From contig JBGQAK010000001.1 of the NCBI GenBank assembly GCA_041494245.1, positions 186,001-250,000 of the forward strand: a stretch of DNA of 64,000 bases. Direction: 5' to 3'. Position numbers and translations under genes: made by a program. Below the pieces are notes generated by a model, which saw nothing but the letters and a program-made list of their open reading frames with translations, was not told where the DNA came from and searched no databases. Below, piece by piece: positions 19,532 to 28,021 of this stretch (its first letter is position 1; each line of letters starts with the position of its first letter). The DNA is from RBG-13-68-16 sp041494245. Lineage in GTDB: Bacteria; Acidobacteriota; Thermoanaerobaculia; Thermoanaerobaculales; Thermoanaerobaculaceae.

Positions 19532-20449
19532 GTGACGGAGCGTGTCGCCGGCGTGGTGACCGCGGTGTTCGGGCCCCTCGTGAGGGTGCAGGTGGGCGAG
19601 CAGTCCCTGGTGGTCCCGTTCCGGCGGAGGCTGCGCTGGCAGGCGGAGACCGAGGACCGCCGGCTCGTGGTGGGCGACCACGTGGTGCTGGAGGGTAAGC
19701 CGCCCGACCTAGTGGTCGCCGAGGTCACCCCGCGGCGCACGAAGCTGACCCGCCGCTCCCCGGGGGAGCGGAGGCCGCGCGTGATCGCGGCCAACGTGGA
19801 TCAGGCCGTGGTGGTGATGGCGGCGGCCTCTCCGGAGCCGAACCCGCGCCTGTTGGACCGCCTGCTCGTGGCCTGCCACCACGCGGGGATCGAGCCGGTT
19901 ATCTGCTTCAACAAGATGGACCAGGGGACCTCGGCGATCGACGCGTGGATCGGGGACTACCAGGACGCCGGGTACGAGATCCTGATGGCGTCCGCCCGGA
20001 CGTCGCGCGGCGTGGGGTGCCTGGCCCGCCGCGTGGCCGGCCGGACGACGCTGTTCTGCGGCCCGTCCGGGGTGGGGAAGTCGGCGCTCCTGAACGCCAT
20101 CCACCCTGGGTACCGCCTGCGCGAAGGTTCGATCTCCGAGGCCACCGGCAAGGGCCGCCACACCACCACCACCGCGCAGCTCCTCCCGCTCCCAGGCTCG
20201 GGGTTCGTGGTGGACACGCCGGGGCTGCGGGAGTTCGGGCTGTGGGACCTCGAGGCCTCGCAGCTCCAGGTGTGCTTCCCCGAGATGGCCAAGGCGGCCG
20301 CGGGGTGCGGGTTCTCCGACTGCGGCCACGCGAGTGAAGACGGCTGCGCCGTGCGCAGCGCGGTGGAGGCAGGAAAGCTCTCGGTCCGGCGCTACACGTC
20401 GTTCCTCAAGCTGCGCCAAGAGCTGAACGAGAGCCAGGCGACGACCTGA
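19532..20449 (+). CDS. rsgA: Small ribosomal subunit biogenesis GTPase RsgA
   Basis: 305-aa circularly permuted GTPase: an OB-fold N-terminus, then G4 NKMD (127-130) before G1 GPSGVGKS (177-184) and G3 DTPG (228-231), and a C-terminal zinc-knuckle with CGFSDCGHASEDGC. It tests and releases the maturing 30S subunit. The start is GTG 19532, with no Shine-Dalgarno; TATACT at 19519-19524 sits where transcription would begin at or next to the GTG, so a leaderless mRNA is possible. Convergent with the 604-residue exported protein gene. Confidence 0.95.
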   Translation: MTERVAGVVTAVFGPLVRVQVGEQSLVVPFRRRLRWQAETEDRRLVVGDHVVLEGKPPDLVVAEVTPRRTKLTRRSPGERRPRVIAANVDQAVVVMAAASPEPNPRLLDRLLVACHHAGIEPVICFNKMDQGTSAIDAWIGDYQDAGYEILMASARTSRGVGCLARRVAGRTTLFCGPSGVGKSALLNAIHPGYRLREGSISEATGKGRHTTTTAQLLPLPGSGFVVDTPGLREFGLWDLEASQLQVCFPEMAKAAAGCGFSDCGHASEDGCAVRSAVEAGKLSVRRYTSFLKLRQELNESQATT

Positions 20450-20473
20450 GAGCCTGTCCGATCGGAAAGGCTC
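20450..20473. terminator. Hairpin between convergent genes
   Basis: GAGCCT (20450-20455) pairs with AGGCTC (20468-20473), and the loop contains a further TCCG-AT-CGGA pairing, so nearly the whole 24 nt can fold. It fills the gap between the rsgA stop and the stop of the opposing gene. There is no T-run on either side, so termination in both directions is only inferred. Confidence 0.4.
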
Positions 20474-22288
20474 CTAGCCCGGTCCCGGGGTGAGACCGTC
20501 GGTGCTGCGCTCAGGGGCGCCCTCGCCCCTCCACTGCCACACCCCGTCCGGGCCCCCGAACACCCAGACACCCCCCGGCAGCGCGACCAGGCCGAGAGGG
20601 CCCTCACCGAGCTTGAGGATCGACCTGGTGGTCTTCTCGGCCAGCATGATCCGCACGAGCGCCGAATCGCACGGGGCGCTGACGGCGCCGATGAGCGCGC
20701 CACGCGATGCGACCAGGGAGCAGCAGCACGGCACCGACGCCAGGTTGGGCTGCACCTGCCCCTGGGTGGAGGCGAGCGAGAGGTTCTCGCCGTCACTCGC
20801 CGCGACCACGTCGGCCTCGAGCCATGCGATCCCGCCGCGGCCGTTGACGGAAAGCTCGCGTGTCGAGGACGCCCCGACCAGAAGCACCTGGCCGGAGGGC
20901 CAACGGGCCGTCGCCACGAGCTTGCCGTCGGGTGAGGCCGCGAGGTGGCGGAAGGAGCCGGTGGCGGCCAGCCGGGGCGGGAGGTGCGCGTCAAGGGGCA
21001 CGCTCCAGACGCCGGTCGAGTCGATGAACCACACCTCCCCCGTCGGCGGGACGACGAGTGGGAAGAGGACCCAGCGGGGCCACACGAGCAGCACGCCCTC
21101 CTCACCGGCGGGCGAACGCCACACTACCTGGGAGCCCCCCACGGTGGGGCGGGCGAACACCACGCCGCCCTCCTCGCCCTCGGCGCGACACCCGGTGCGC
21201 ATCGGTGGCAGGGGCGCGGCGGTCAACCACTCGCACAGCTTCGGCCCGCCGCGGGCGCGCAGCTGCGCGGCGGCCAGGAGCCGCCATGGCAGCGACGTGG
21301 ACGAGGGGATCTCGGCGAGCGCAACATCGCCCGTTGCGATGCGGCGCGCCAGGGCGTCCCTCTCCACCTCGGCGCGATCGGTAGCGTCCTTGGGCCTGGG
21401 CATGCCGGCCTCGAGCGGTTTTTCGAGCGCGTTGCGCAGCGCGCGGGGCATGCCCGGGTACTGCTTGCCGCTCCCCTTGAGCCAGGCCAGGAGCAGATCG
21501 AACGGGTGGCGGCGGGCACGCGGTGCGTCTCCGTACGCCTCGACGACGAGCGCCGCGGCCGACGCGAGCTGCGGGTTGGATCCATCCGCGAACCCCATTC
21601 TCGCGAGCTTTGCCCGGCGCGTGCTCCAGCGTAGCTCGGTGTCGAACGTCTCGTTCGCCACCACCTCGAGCGGGGGTTCGGCGTCTTTGAGCTCGAGCCA
21701 GTCCCGCACCGGCCGCAACTCGGGCGGCAGCGCGGCGAGGGTGAGTGAGCCGGCCATCGCGATAGCCTCTCCGATCATCTCCAGGGGCTCGCCGCAGCGC
21801 GGGTCCGGTGGCGCCGGGCGTGCGCCGGCGGCGAGCAGCGCTTGCGCCAGCGCGCGCGCCACGTCGGATGTGGTGGCGGGCTCGGCCTTGGGGAGGAGGG
21901 CCAGCACGGCGTCCCCATGGGCCACCGCGGAGATGCGTGTGCTCTCGGTCACCGCGATCACCACCTCGAGGCGCGGCACGGCGGCAAGGTCCACCAGGCC
22001 GGCGAGCTGCGCGGCAAGGGCCTTCGAGAGCGCCCCCTCGTCGGGCAGCGCCTGGGGCGGCCCGGCCGAGTTCCACCACCCCGGCGAGAGCAGGAAGCAG
22101 GAGGCGAGCTCCGGCGCCTCGAGCGCGACGCCCGGGAACGGACGCGCCGCCCAGGCGGTCAGGTGGGTGGGAATGCCGACGGGAGCGACGTGTGGGGTCG
22201 GCGGGACCGCAGCTACGACGGTCGCACCGAGCGAAACGGCAATGGATAGGGCGAAAACACCGTAAGACCCTTGACAAACTCGGCTCAT
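20474..22288 (-). CDS. Exported protein of unknown function, possible C-terminal beta-propeller
   Basis: 604-aa protein I do not recognise. ATG 22288 gives a clear signal peptide (YGVFALSIAVSLGATVVAAV). The first half is Ala/Leu-rich and mostly helical with a few Cys. From about residue 380 the sequence shows repeated strand-turn patterns such as GEVWFIDSTGVWSVPLD, HLAASPDGKLVATARWPSG and LPGGVWVFGGPDGVWQW, which look like beta-propeller blades. The frame stays open upstream over the opposing HU gene, but that part is shadow. The start codon lies inside the divergent HU promoter, so expression of the two may be linked. Confidence 0.7.
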   Translation of the reverse strand: MSRVCQGSYGVFALSIAVSLGATVVAAVPPTPHVAPVGIPTHLTAWAARPFPGVALEAPELASCFLLSPGWWNSAGPPQALPDEGALSKALAAQLAGLVDLAAVPRLEVVIAVTESTRISAVAHGDAVLALLPKAEPATTSDVARALAQALLAAGARPAPPDPRCGEPLEMIGEAIAMAGSLTLAALPPELRPVRDWLELKDAEPPLEVVANETFDTELRWSTRRAKLARMGFADGSNPQLASAAALVVEAYGDAPRARRHPFDLLLAWLKGSGKQYPGMPRALRNALEKPLEAGMPRPKDATDRAEVERDALARRIATGDVALAEIPSSTSLPWRLLAAAQLRARGGPKLCEWLTAAPLPPMRTGCRAEGEEGGVVFARPTVGGSQVVWRSPAGEEGVLLVWPRWVLFPLVVPPTGEVWFIDSTGVWSVPLDAHLPPRLAATGSFRHLAASPDGKLVATARWPSGQVLLVGASSTRELSVNGRGGIAWLEADVVAASDGENLSLASTQGQVQPNLASVPCCCSLVASRGALIGAVSAPCDSALVRIMLAEKTTRSILKLGEGPLGLVALPGGVWVFGGPDGVWQWRGEGAPERSTDGLTPGPG

Positions 22289-22300
22289 GGCCCGAATAAT
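22271..22300 (+). promoter_or_regulatory. Promoter of the tandem HU genes
   Basis: TTGACA (22271-22276) and AATAAT (22295-22300) are 18 nt apart, about 35 nt before the first HU ATG, which carries AAGGAGG (22321-22327). The element overlaps the start codon of the divergent 604-residue gene. Confidence 0.65.
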
Positions 22301-22334
22301 AGCGTAAGAACCGATCCATAAAGGAGGACGGGGA

Positions 22335-22622
22335 ATGAACAAGTCAGAACTGGCCGTCAAACTCGCGAAGAAGGTCGGTCTCACCCACGCCAAGTCGGCT
22401 GAGGTCGTGGACGCGATCTTCAACGCCCACAAGGGCATCGTCGCGGTCGAGCTGACCGGCGGGCGGAAGGTGACCGTCCCCGGCTTTGGCACCTTCGCGA
22501 CCCGGAAGCGCGCCGCCCGGCAGGGCCGTAACCCGGCCACCGGCAAGGCCATCACGATCTCCGCGCGCAAGTACGCCACGTTCAAAGCAGGCAAGACACT
22601 CAAGGAGAAGTTGGCAAAGTAG
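22335..22622 (+). CDS. HU-family DNA-binding protein, first of a tandem pair
   Basis: 95-aa histone-like HU protein: N-terminal dimerisation helices (MNKSELAVKLAKKVGLTHAK), GGRKVTVPGFGTFATRKR and the DNA-clasping arm RQGRNPATGKAITI followed by KTLKEKL. It binds and bends DNA as a dimer. Strong Shine-Dalgarno AAGGAGG and its own promoter. By hand count it is identical to its neighbour at 63 of 95 positions, so the pair arose by duplication and could form heterodimers. Confidence 0.95.
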   Translation: MNKSELAVKLAKKVGLTHAKSAEVVDAIFNAHKGIVAVELTGGRKVTVPGFGTFATRKRAARQGRNPATGKAITISARKYATFKAGKTLKEKLAK

Positions 22623-22644
22623 GCCAGGACGCGAAGGAGGAGCA

Positions 22645-22932
22645 ATGAACAAGACGGAGATGATCACGAAGTTGGCGAAGAAGACGGGCATGACGCAGGC
22701 CAAGGCCGCGGAAGCGGTCGATGCCCTCTTCAACGCCTCGAAGGGGCTGATCGCCGTCGAGCTCGCGGCGGGCCGCAAGGTCACGCTGCCTGGATTCGGT
22801 GGCTTCACGATCCGCAAGCGCGGCCCCCGCCAGGGCCGCAACCCGGCCACCGGCGCGCCGATCAGGATCCCGGGTCGGTCCTACCCCGCGTTTAAGGTGG
22901 GCAAGACCCTCAAGGAGAAGGTGGGCAAGTAG
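22645..22932 (+). CDS. HU-family DNA-binding protein, second of a tandem pair
   Basis: 95-aa HU protein starting at ATG 22645 behind AAGGAGG: MNKTEMITKLAKKTGMTQAK, GRKVTLPGFGGFTIRKRG and arm RQGRNPATGAPIRI. It lies 22 nt after the first HU gene and is probably co-transcribed. The arm carries extra prolines (GAPIRIP, GRSYP) relative to its partner, which may change DNA bending. The frame is open for 53 codons upstream, but these overlap the first HU gene and are shadow. A hairpin terminator follows. Confidence 0.95.
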   Translation: MNKTEMITKLAKKTGMTQAKAAEAVDALFNASKGLIAVELAAGRKVTLPGFGGFTIRKRGPRQGRNPATGAPIRIPGRSYPAFKVGKTLKEKVGK

Positions 22933-22958
22933 CAGCTGCTCGTCGTCGGGATGATCTC

Positions 22959-22990
22959 GGGGCGCGGGCAGCCGCGCCCCGGTTGTTTCC
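22959..22990 (+). terminator. Terminator after the HU genes
   Basis: Perfect 9-bp GC stem, GGGGCGCGG (22959-22967) and CCGCGCCCC (22972-22980) with a 4-nt loop, followed by GGTTGTTTCC. It looks like a rho-independent terminator with a weak U-tract. The rest of the gap to the nrdJ promoter (about 22991-23225) shows nothing recognisable; in particular I see no cobalamin riboswitch core. Confidence 0.6.
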
Positions 22991-23225
22991 TCTCTCAAAT
23001 TCAGGCCTGCCGCGGCGCCCCCGTCGGGCGTGGGGCGCGGACCCCTCTTGACTTTTCTCCCGGAACCACGTAGCGGTCCGGCGGGCGCGGAAGGTGGCGG
23101 ACATCGAGACCGGCTCTGAGCTGGCTCCCGCGCCCCCGACCGTGCGACGAAGTTGAGATTGTGCGCCGAACACAAGATCTTGGGGAGGGTCGACCCCGAC
23201 AGCGCAATAGGTTGCGGTGACCCAC

Positions 23226-23254
23226 TTGACAAGCCCTCGGTGGCGATCTAGATT
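23226..23254 (+). promoter_or_regulatory. nrdJ promoter
   Basis: TTGACA (23226-23231) and TAGATT (23249-23254) with a 17-nt spacer, the right distance for transcription to start near 23261, about 50 nt before the nrdJ ATG and just ahead of a perfect palindrome. Confidence 0.7.
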
Positions 23255-23264
23255 CAATTCGAAA

Positions 23265-23285
23265 AGTTCAAGTAGTACTTGAACT
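23265..23285. promoter_or_regulatory. Perfect palindromic operator in the nrdJ leader
   Basis: Arms AGTTCAAGTA (23265-23274) and TACTTGAACT (23276-23285) are exact reverse complements around a single central G. The site covers the predicted transcript start region, so a bound repressor would block nrdJ transcription. It is not an NrdR box pair. It might be a LexA-like site of this lineage (GTTC...GAAC), which is speculation. Confidence 0.6.
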
Positions 23286-23312
23286 CTTGTTTTGATTGAA
23301 GGGGGATCTGGG

Positions 23313-26039
23313 ATGTCTGCGGAACCATCGTCTCTTGCCGTTGCCGCCAGTCGCCGCCCCGACGCCCACGGCATTTCAGTGCGTCGTCTCTTCACGGACG
23401 GGGAGAACCACCCCTTCGATCTCGTGCGCTGGGAGCTTCGGACCGCGCGAATTTCCGGTAGCGACGGGAGCATGGTCTTCGAACAGACCGACGTCGAGGT
23501 TCCCGACTCCTGGTCGCAGACGGCCACGAACATCGTCGCCCAGAAGTACTTTCACGGTCGGCTCGGAACACCCGAGCGCGAGAGCTCGGTGCGGCAGCTG
23601 ATCGGGCGGGTTGTGGCGGCGATCGTTGAGTGGGGACGCATCGGCGGCTACTTCGCCAACGAGGGGTCGGAGCGTGCGTTCGAGCACGAGCTCTGCTACC
23701 TGCTGCTGCACCAGATGGCGTCGTTCAACTCGCCGGTTTGGTTCAACGTCGGCATCGAGACGCGCCCCCAGTGCTCGGCGTGCTTCATCAACTCGGTGCG
23801 CGACTCAATGGAGTCGATCCTCGACCTCGCGAAGACCGAGGGGATGCTGTTCAAATACGGCTCGGGCACCGGGTCGAACCTCTCGGTGTTGCGCTCCTCG
23901 CGCGAGTCGCTCGCCGGGGGCGGCACCGCCTCTGGCCCCGTCTCGTTCATGCGCGGGTTCGACTCGTTTGCCGGCGTGATCAAGTCCGGCGGGAAGACGC
24001 GCCGTGCCGCCAAGATGGTGATCCTCAACGTGGATCACCCGGACATCGTGCAGTTCATCCGCTGCAAGGCGGAGGAGGAGAAGAAGGCGCACGTGCTGAT
24101 CTCCGCCGGCTACCCGGCGAGCTTCGACCAGGAGGGCGGCGCCTACGACTCGATCCGGTACCAGAACGCCAACCACTCCGTGCGGGTGACCGACGACTTC
24201 ATGCGCGCCGTCGAGGACGACGGCTGGTGGGAGACGCGCATGATCACCTCCGGCGAGGTCGGCGGGCGCTACCGGGCGCGCGAGGTGATGCGCATGATGG
24301 CGGAGGCCACCTGGGTGTGCGGCGACCCTGGGATCCAGTACGACACCACCATCAACCGCTGGCACACCTGCAAGAACACGGCGCGCATCAACGCCAGCAA
24401 TCCGTGCTCGGAATACATGTTCCTCGACGACACCGCGTGCAACCTGTCGTCGCTGAACCTCATGCGCTTCGCGGACGAGAACGGGAACTACAAGGTCGAG
24501 GAGTTCCGGCACGCCGTGGACGTGATGATCCTGGCCCAGGAGATTTTGGTCGACTTCGCGCACTACCCAACCCCGAAGATCGCCGCCAACTCCCACGACT
24601 ACCGGCCACTCGGCCTCGGCTACGCTAACCTTGGCGCGCTTCTCATGGCCGAGGGCATCCCCTACGACTCCGCGGAGGGGCGTGCGTTCGCGGCCGCCGT
24701 CACCGCGCTGATGTGCGGTCAGGCCTACCTGCAGTCGGCGCGCGTCGCCGAGGGGCTGGGTCCTTTCCCGGGTTACGCGAGCAACAGGGAGCCGATGCTC
24801 GAGGTGATGGGCATGCACCGCGACGCCGCCCACCGTGTGCCGACGCGCGGCGTGCCGCTGGAGCTGCGCAGGGCCGCCACCGAGGCGTGGGACGCCGCGG
24901 TCGAGCACGGCAAGCAGTTCGGGTACCGCAACTCGCAGGTCACCGTGCTGGCGCCGACCGGTACGATCGGCTTCATGATGGACTGCGACACCACCGGCAT
25001 CGAGCCCGACCTCGCGCTCGTCAAGGTCAAGCGCCTGGTGGGTGGTGGCACGATCAGGATCGTGAACCAGACCGTGCCGCGAGCGCTCGCAAAGCTCGGC
25101 TACGACGAGCCAAGGCGCACCGCGATTCTCAAGCACGTTGAGTCCACCGGCACGATCGAGGCCGCACCCGGCCTGTCGGACGAACACTTGCCGGTCTTCG
25201 ACTGTGCGTTCAAGGCGATCTCGGGGACGCGCTTCATCGCGCCGCTCGGGCACCTGCGGATGATGGGCGCGGCGCAGCCGTTCCTGTCGGGCGCGATTTC
25301 CAAGACCGTCAACGTCCCGGAGGCCACCACGCCGGAGGAGATCGAGGGGCTCTACCTCGAAGGGTGGAAGCTGGGCGTCAAGGCCGTGGCGGTGTACCGC
25401 GACAACTGCAAGGGCTCACAGCCGCTCGCCGCCGCGGGCCAGCACGCCGTCGAGCCGGCGTTCCAGCCGGTGCGCAGGAAGCTGCCCGACGAGCGGGTGG
25501 CGATGACCCACAAGTTCTCGGTGGAGGGCCAGGAGGGGTACGTCACCGTCGGGTTGTACCAGGACGGGAAGCCGGGGGAGCTGTTCATCACCATGGCCAA
25601 GGAGGGCTCCACGCTCTCCGGTGTGATGGACGCGTTCGCGACCGCCATCTCGCTCACCCTGCAGTACGGAGTGCCGCTCGAGTTCCTGGTCAACAAGTTC
25701 TCGCACGTGCGGTTCGAGCCTGCGGGGTGGACCAACAACCCTCAGATCCCGTACGCAAAGTCGATCATCGACTACATCTTCCGCTGGCTGGCCGCGAAGT
25801 TCCTGGCCCCCGAGGAGCAGGCCGCGGTGGGTGTTCAGCCTATAGCAACCGAGGAGACCAAGCCGGCCCTGCCTGCGCCCCGGCAGCCCTCGCTGCCCGG
25901 GCTCGAGCTCTCGGAAGCCGCACAGCTGTTCGTGAACCAGGCGGACGCGCCGCCCTGCCCCACGTGCGGGATGATGATGGTGCGCAGCGGCGCCTGCTAC
26001 AGGTGCGGGAACTGCGGCACCGTCCACGGGTGTAGCTAG
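23313..26039 (+). CDS. nrdJ: Adenosylcobalamin-dependent (class II) ribonucleoside-diphosphate reductase
   Basis: 908-aa B12-dependent reductase that makes deoxynucleotides with or without oxygen. Visible: FNSPVWFNVGIETRPQCSACFINS (shown here as the region near 139-160, with conserved Cys), the catalytic region NPCSEYMFLDDTACNLSSLN, PTGTIGFMMDCDTTGIEPD, a C-terminal TSCPD-like domain (VTVGLYQDGKPGELFITMAK) and a final Cys-rich zinc ribbon CPTCGMMMVRSGACYRCGNC. ATG 23313 is preceded by GAAGGGGGA at good spacing; an upstream in-frame TTG at 23292 is less likely. No separate small subunit or activase is nearby, as expected for class II. Confidence 0.95.
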   Translation: MSAEPSSLAVAASRRPDAHGISVRRLFTDGENHPFDLVRWELRTARISGSDGSMVFEQTDVEVPDSWSQTATNIVAQKYFHGRLGTPERESSVRQLIGRVVAAIVEWGRIGGYFANEGSERAFEHELCYLLLHQMASFNSPVWFNVGIETRPQCSACFINSVRDSMESILDLAKTEGMLFKYGSGTGSNLSVLRSSRESLAGGGTASGPVSFMRGFDSFAGVIKSGGKTRRAAKMVILNVDHPDIVQFIRCKAEEEKKAHVLISAGYPASFDQEGGAYDSIRYQNANHSVRVTDDFMRAVEDDGWWETRMITSGEVGGRYRAREVMRMMAEATWVCGDPGIQYDTTINRWHTCKNTARINASNPCSEYMFLDDTACNLSSLNLMRFADENGNYKVEEFRHAVDVMILAQEILVDFAHYPTPKIAANSHDYRPLGLGYANLGALLMAEGIPYDSAEGRAFAAAVTALMCGQAYLQSARVAEGLGPFPGYASNREPMLEVMGMHRDAAHRVPTRGVPLELRRAATEAWDAAVEHGKQFGYRNSQVTVLAPTGTIGFMMDCDTTGIEPDLALVKVKRLVGGGTIRIVNQTVPRALAKLGYDEPRRTAILKHVESTGTIEAAPGLSDEHLPVFDCAFKAISGTRFIAPLGHLRMMGAAQPFLSGAISKTVNVPEATTPEEIEGLYLEGWKLGVKAVAVYRDNCKGSQPLAAAGQHAVEPAFQPVRRKLPDERVAMTHKFSVEGQEGYVTVGLYQDGKPGELFITMAKEGSTLSGVMDAFATAISLTLQYGVPLEFLVNKFSHVRFEPAGWTNNPQIPYAKSIIDYIFRWLAAKFLAPEEQAAVGVQPIATEETKPALPAPRQPSLPGLELSEAAQLFVNQADAPPCPTCGMMMVRSGACYRCGNCGTVHGCS

Positions 26040-26115
26040 CCCCTCGTGCTCGTGGCTCTCGGCCCGCGCGGCTCCCCAGCCGCCGCGGGCCGAGTTCCCT
26101 ACGCATGCCTTCGCT

Positions 26116-26979
26116 TCAGGACTCTTCGAAGGTGGCGGAGAGGAAGCGCGTGAGGCGCTCGGCGAAGCCGGGCTCGAGGTGGGGGTCGGAGTGGCCGCGC
26201 CCCGGGATCCGCCACGCCTCGGCGCGGCCGCCCGCAGCGCGCTCGAGCCTCTCGAGGTTGGCGACCGGCACGATCGCGTCCTCCTCCCCATGGACGAGGA
26301 GCATCCGCCCCGCCACCCGGCCGGCCTGGTGCTCTGGCGCCAGCTGGTTGAACCTCGCGCCGATCCGCCACTCGATGACGCGGAACACCAGCGGCATCGC
26401 GGGCGCGAGCAGCCGTGAGGCGAGGCCGGCCTGCAGCATGGCGTCGCGGGGGTGGGCGAAGGAGCCGACCGTGACCACCGCGCGGATTCTGGGATCGTGC
26501 GCGGCCGCGTGGATGGCGGCGCTGCCGCCGATGGACAAGCCAACCACGGCAAGCTTGCCGGTATCCACGTCGGGGCGGGCCGCAAGCCAGGACACCGCGG
26601 CGCGGATGTCCTCCGAGAACTTCTTCATGGAGGCGTGCCCGTCGAGGTCGGATGCGCCGTGGTGGCGGGCGTCGAACGCCAGGAGGTGGTACCCCGCTGG
26701 GTGGAGGATCTGCACGTACGGCAGCATTCGCTCGGCGTTGCGGTTCCAGCCGTGGACCAGGACGACGGCGGGCCGGCGGCTGTCACCCCCCGGGATCAAC
26801 CACGCATGGAGACGGCGGTCGTTGGCGGTGGGGATCCGCAGGTCCTCGTAGGCCAGGCCCAGCTCCGCCGGGGTGCGCCGCGGCGGGACGTGGGCGTTGC
26901 GCCACGCCACCAGCATGGCCGCCAACACGCCGGCCTGGTAGAGGATCACGACCGCGAGAACGGCGCCTACCCACACCAT
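26116..26979 (-). CDS. Membrane-anchored alpha/beta hydrolase
   Basis: 287-aa protein with an N-terminal membrane helix (MVWVGAVLAVVILYQAGVLA) followed by an alpha/beta hydrolase domain: oxyanion region VLVHGWNRN, nucleophile elbow GLSIGGSAA, and later HGEEDAIVP and GRGHSDP, supplying the Asp and His of the triad. Similar to the YqkD/FrsA-like group of the family; the substrate is unknown. An alternative GTG start at 27009 would add 10 basic residues. It stands alone between nrdJ and the chalcone-isomerase-like gene. Confidence 0.85.
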   Translation of the reverse strand: MVWVGAVLAVVILYQAGVLAAMLVAWRNAHVPPRRTPAELGLAYEDLRIPTANDRRLHAWLIPGGDSRRPAVVLVHGWNRNAERMLPYVQILHPAGYHLLAFDARHHGASDLDGHASMKKFSEDIRAAVSWLAARPDVDTGKLAVVGLSIGGSAAIHAAAHDPRIRAVVTVGSFAHPRDAMLQAGLASRLLAPAMPLVFRVIEWRIGARFNQLAPEHQAGRVAGRMLLVHGEEDAIVPVANLERLERAAGGRAEAWRIPGRGHSDPHLEPGFAERLTRFLSATFEES

Positions 26980-27081
26980 GCGTGCACGATAACTGGCGGC
27001 CCGGCGCACCCATTTCGCGGCGCGCCGCGGCGGAGGCCGGTCACGGGAGCACAGGCCCCCCCGCCCCGGCGGCGGCGTCCG

Positions 27082-27645
27082 TCACTTCCCCAGGACGCCG
27101 GCCTTCAGACCGGAGTCGGCGGGTTTGGCGCCGAGCCAGACCGCGAACATCGCGTCGGCGAAGTCCTTGCCCGGGATCACGCCGGCTTCCTTGCCGTTGA
27201 TCTCGAGCCTGGTGCCGGTGCCCGGGACGTACGTGATCACCGCACGCTGGCCGCTGGCCATGTCCGGCCAGAACGCGCAGAACGTGTCCAGGCGTGCCTT
27301 GAGGGCGGGCAGAGCGGCGGCCGAGTTGTTGGCGAACCCCTCGCGCCACGCCTCGGTGAGCTTGTCCTTCTCGACCTTGCTGTAGAGGAAGTGCATGAGG
27401 ACCTGCTTGGCCTCGTCGGCCGCGATGATCGCCGCTGCGTCGTGGCTGGGGGTGGTGAGGTACAGGCCGGCCACGTAGACCTTGACCTTGAGCATCGTCT
27501 TGGTGCGCACCCCCATGCCGTTGAGCTTGAGCGTTGTGGTCCCCACCGTGATGGTGTCGGGCAACGTCACCCCGGCGAGCTCCATCGCCGCCAGCGGTGC
27601 AGCCAGAACCAGGAGCGCGACACAGCCGAGCAGTTTGTTGTTCAT
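27082..27645 (-). CDS. Exported chalcone-isomerase-like protein
   Basis: 187-aa protein with a signal peptide (MNNKLLGCVALLVLAAPLAA) and a chalcone-isomerase-like domain: VTLPDTITVGTTTLKLNGMG, VKVYVAGLYLTTPSHDAAA, then MHFLYSKVEKDKLTEAWREG and a C-terminal PGKDFADAMFAVWLGAKPAD. Bacterial members of this group are periplasmic, bind small hydrophobic ligands in some cases and mostly lack proven isomerase activity. ATG 27645 has AAAGGGGG upstream. No operon partner. Confidence 0.85.
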   Translation of the reverse strand: MNNKLLGCVALLVLAAPLAAMELAGVTLPDTITVGTTTLKLNGMGVRTKTMLKVKVYVAGLYLTTPSHDAAAIIAADEAKQVLMHFLYSKVEKDKLTEAWREGFANNSAAALPALKARLDTFCAFWPDMASGQRAVITYVPGTGTRLEINGKEAGVIPGKDFADAMFAVWLGAKPADSGLKAGVLGK

Positions 27646-27745
27646 GGATCCCCCTTTTTCGTCGAGTGACGGATATCCTGCCGCCACTCTAATGGCTCGC
27701 GGGGGGGCGCGCAAGGCGTAGGGTGCGGGCGGTGCTCTGTGGCTG

Positions 27746-27997
27746 TCACACCACGCCCAGCAACTGCCTGACCTCCTCGGCCCGGGGGATCCGCCCGGCA
27801 AGCACGACGGCACCGTCGAGCGCGACCGCCGGGGTCGCCATGACACCAAGCTCAATCATTCGCTGGATCGACTCGTTCTTCACCACGGAGCAGGTCAACC
27901 CTGCGGACTCCACAACGTGCTGCACCACGCGGAACGTCTCCTTGCACCGTGCGCATCCTGGTCCGAGGACCTCGATCTTCTTGACATTCGTGTCCAT
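27746..27997 (-). CDS. Small thioredoxin-like (redox-active disulfide) protein of the ars operon
   Basis: 83-aa cytosolic thioredoxin-fold protein with active-site motif PGCARC (C15, C18) and a cis-Pro region VMATPAVALDG. It belongs to the small redox-active-disulfide group (TM0996-like) often found beside COG0701 permeases. ATG 27997 carries GAGG at good spacing, better than an upstream in-frame start. Last gene of the minus-strand arsenic operon; it may reduce cysteines of the permease or of arsenic adducts (inferred). Confidence 0.85.
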   Translation of the reverse strand: MDTNVKKIEVLGPGCARCKETFRVVQHVVESAGLTCSVVKNESIQRMIELGVMATPAVALDGAVVLAGRIPRAEEVRQLLGVV

Positions 27998-28021
27998 TCG
28001 TCCACCTCTCCTTTCAAGCAC

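Noticed and set aside
22991..23225. Possible cobalamin riboswitch before nrdJ
   Set aside because: No B12-box-like core or expected stems could be found by eye; the region is GC-rich spacer.
23226..23312. Possible NrdR box pair before nrdJ
   Set aside because: The one palindrome there is unlike the tandem AT-rich NrdR boxes in sequence and arrangement.
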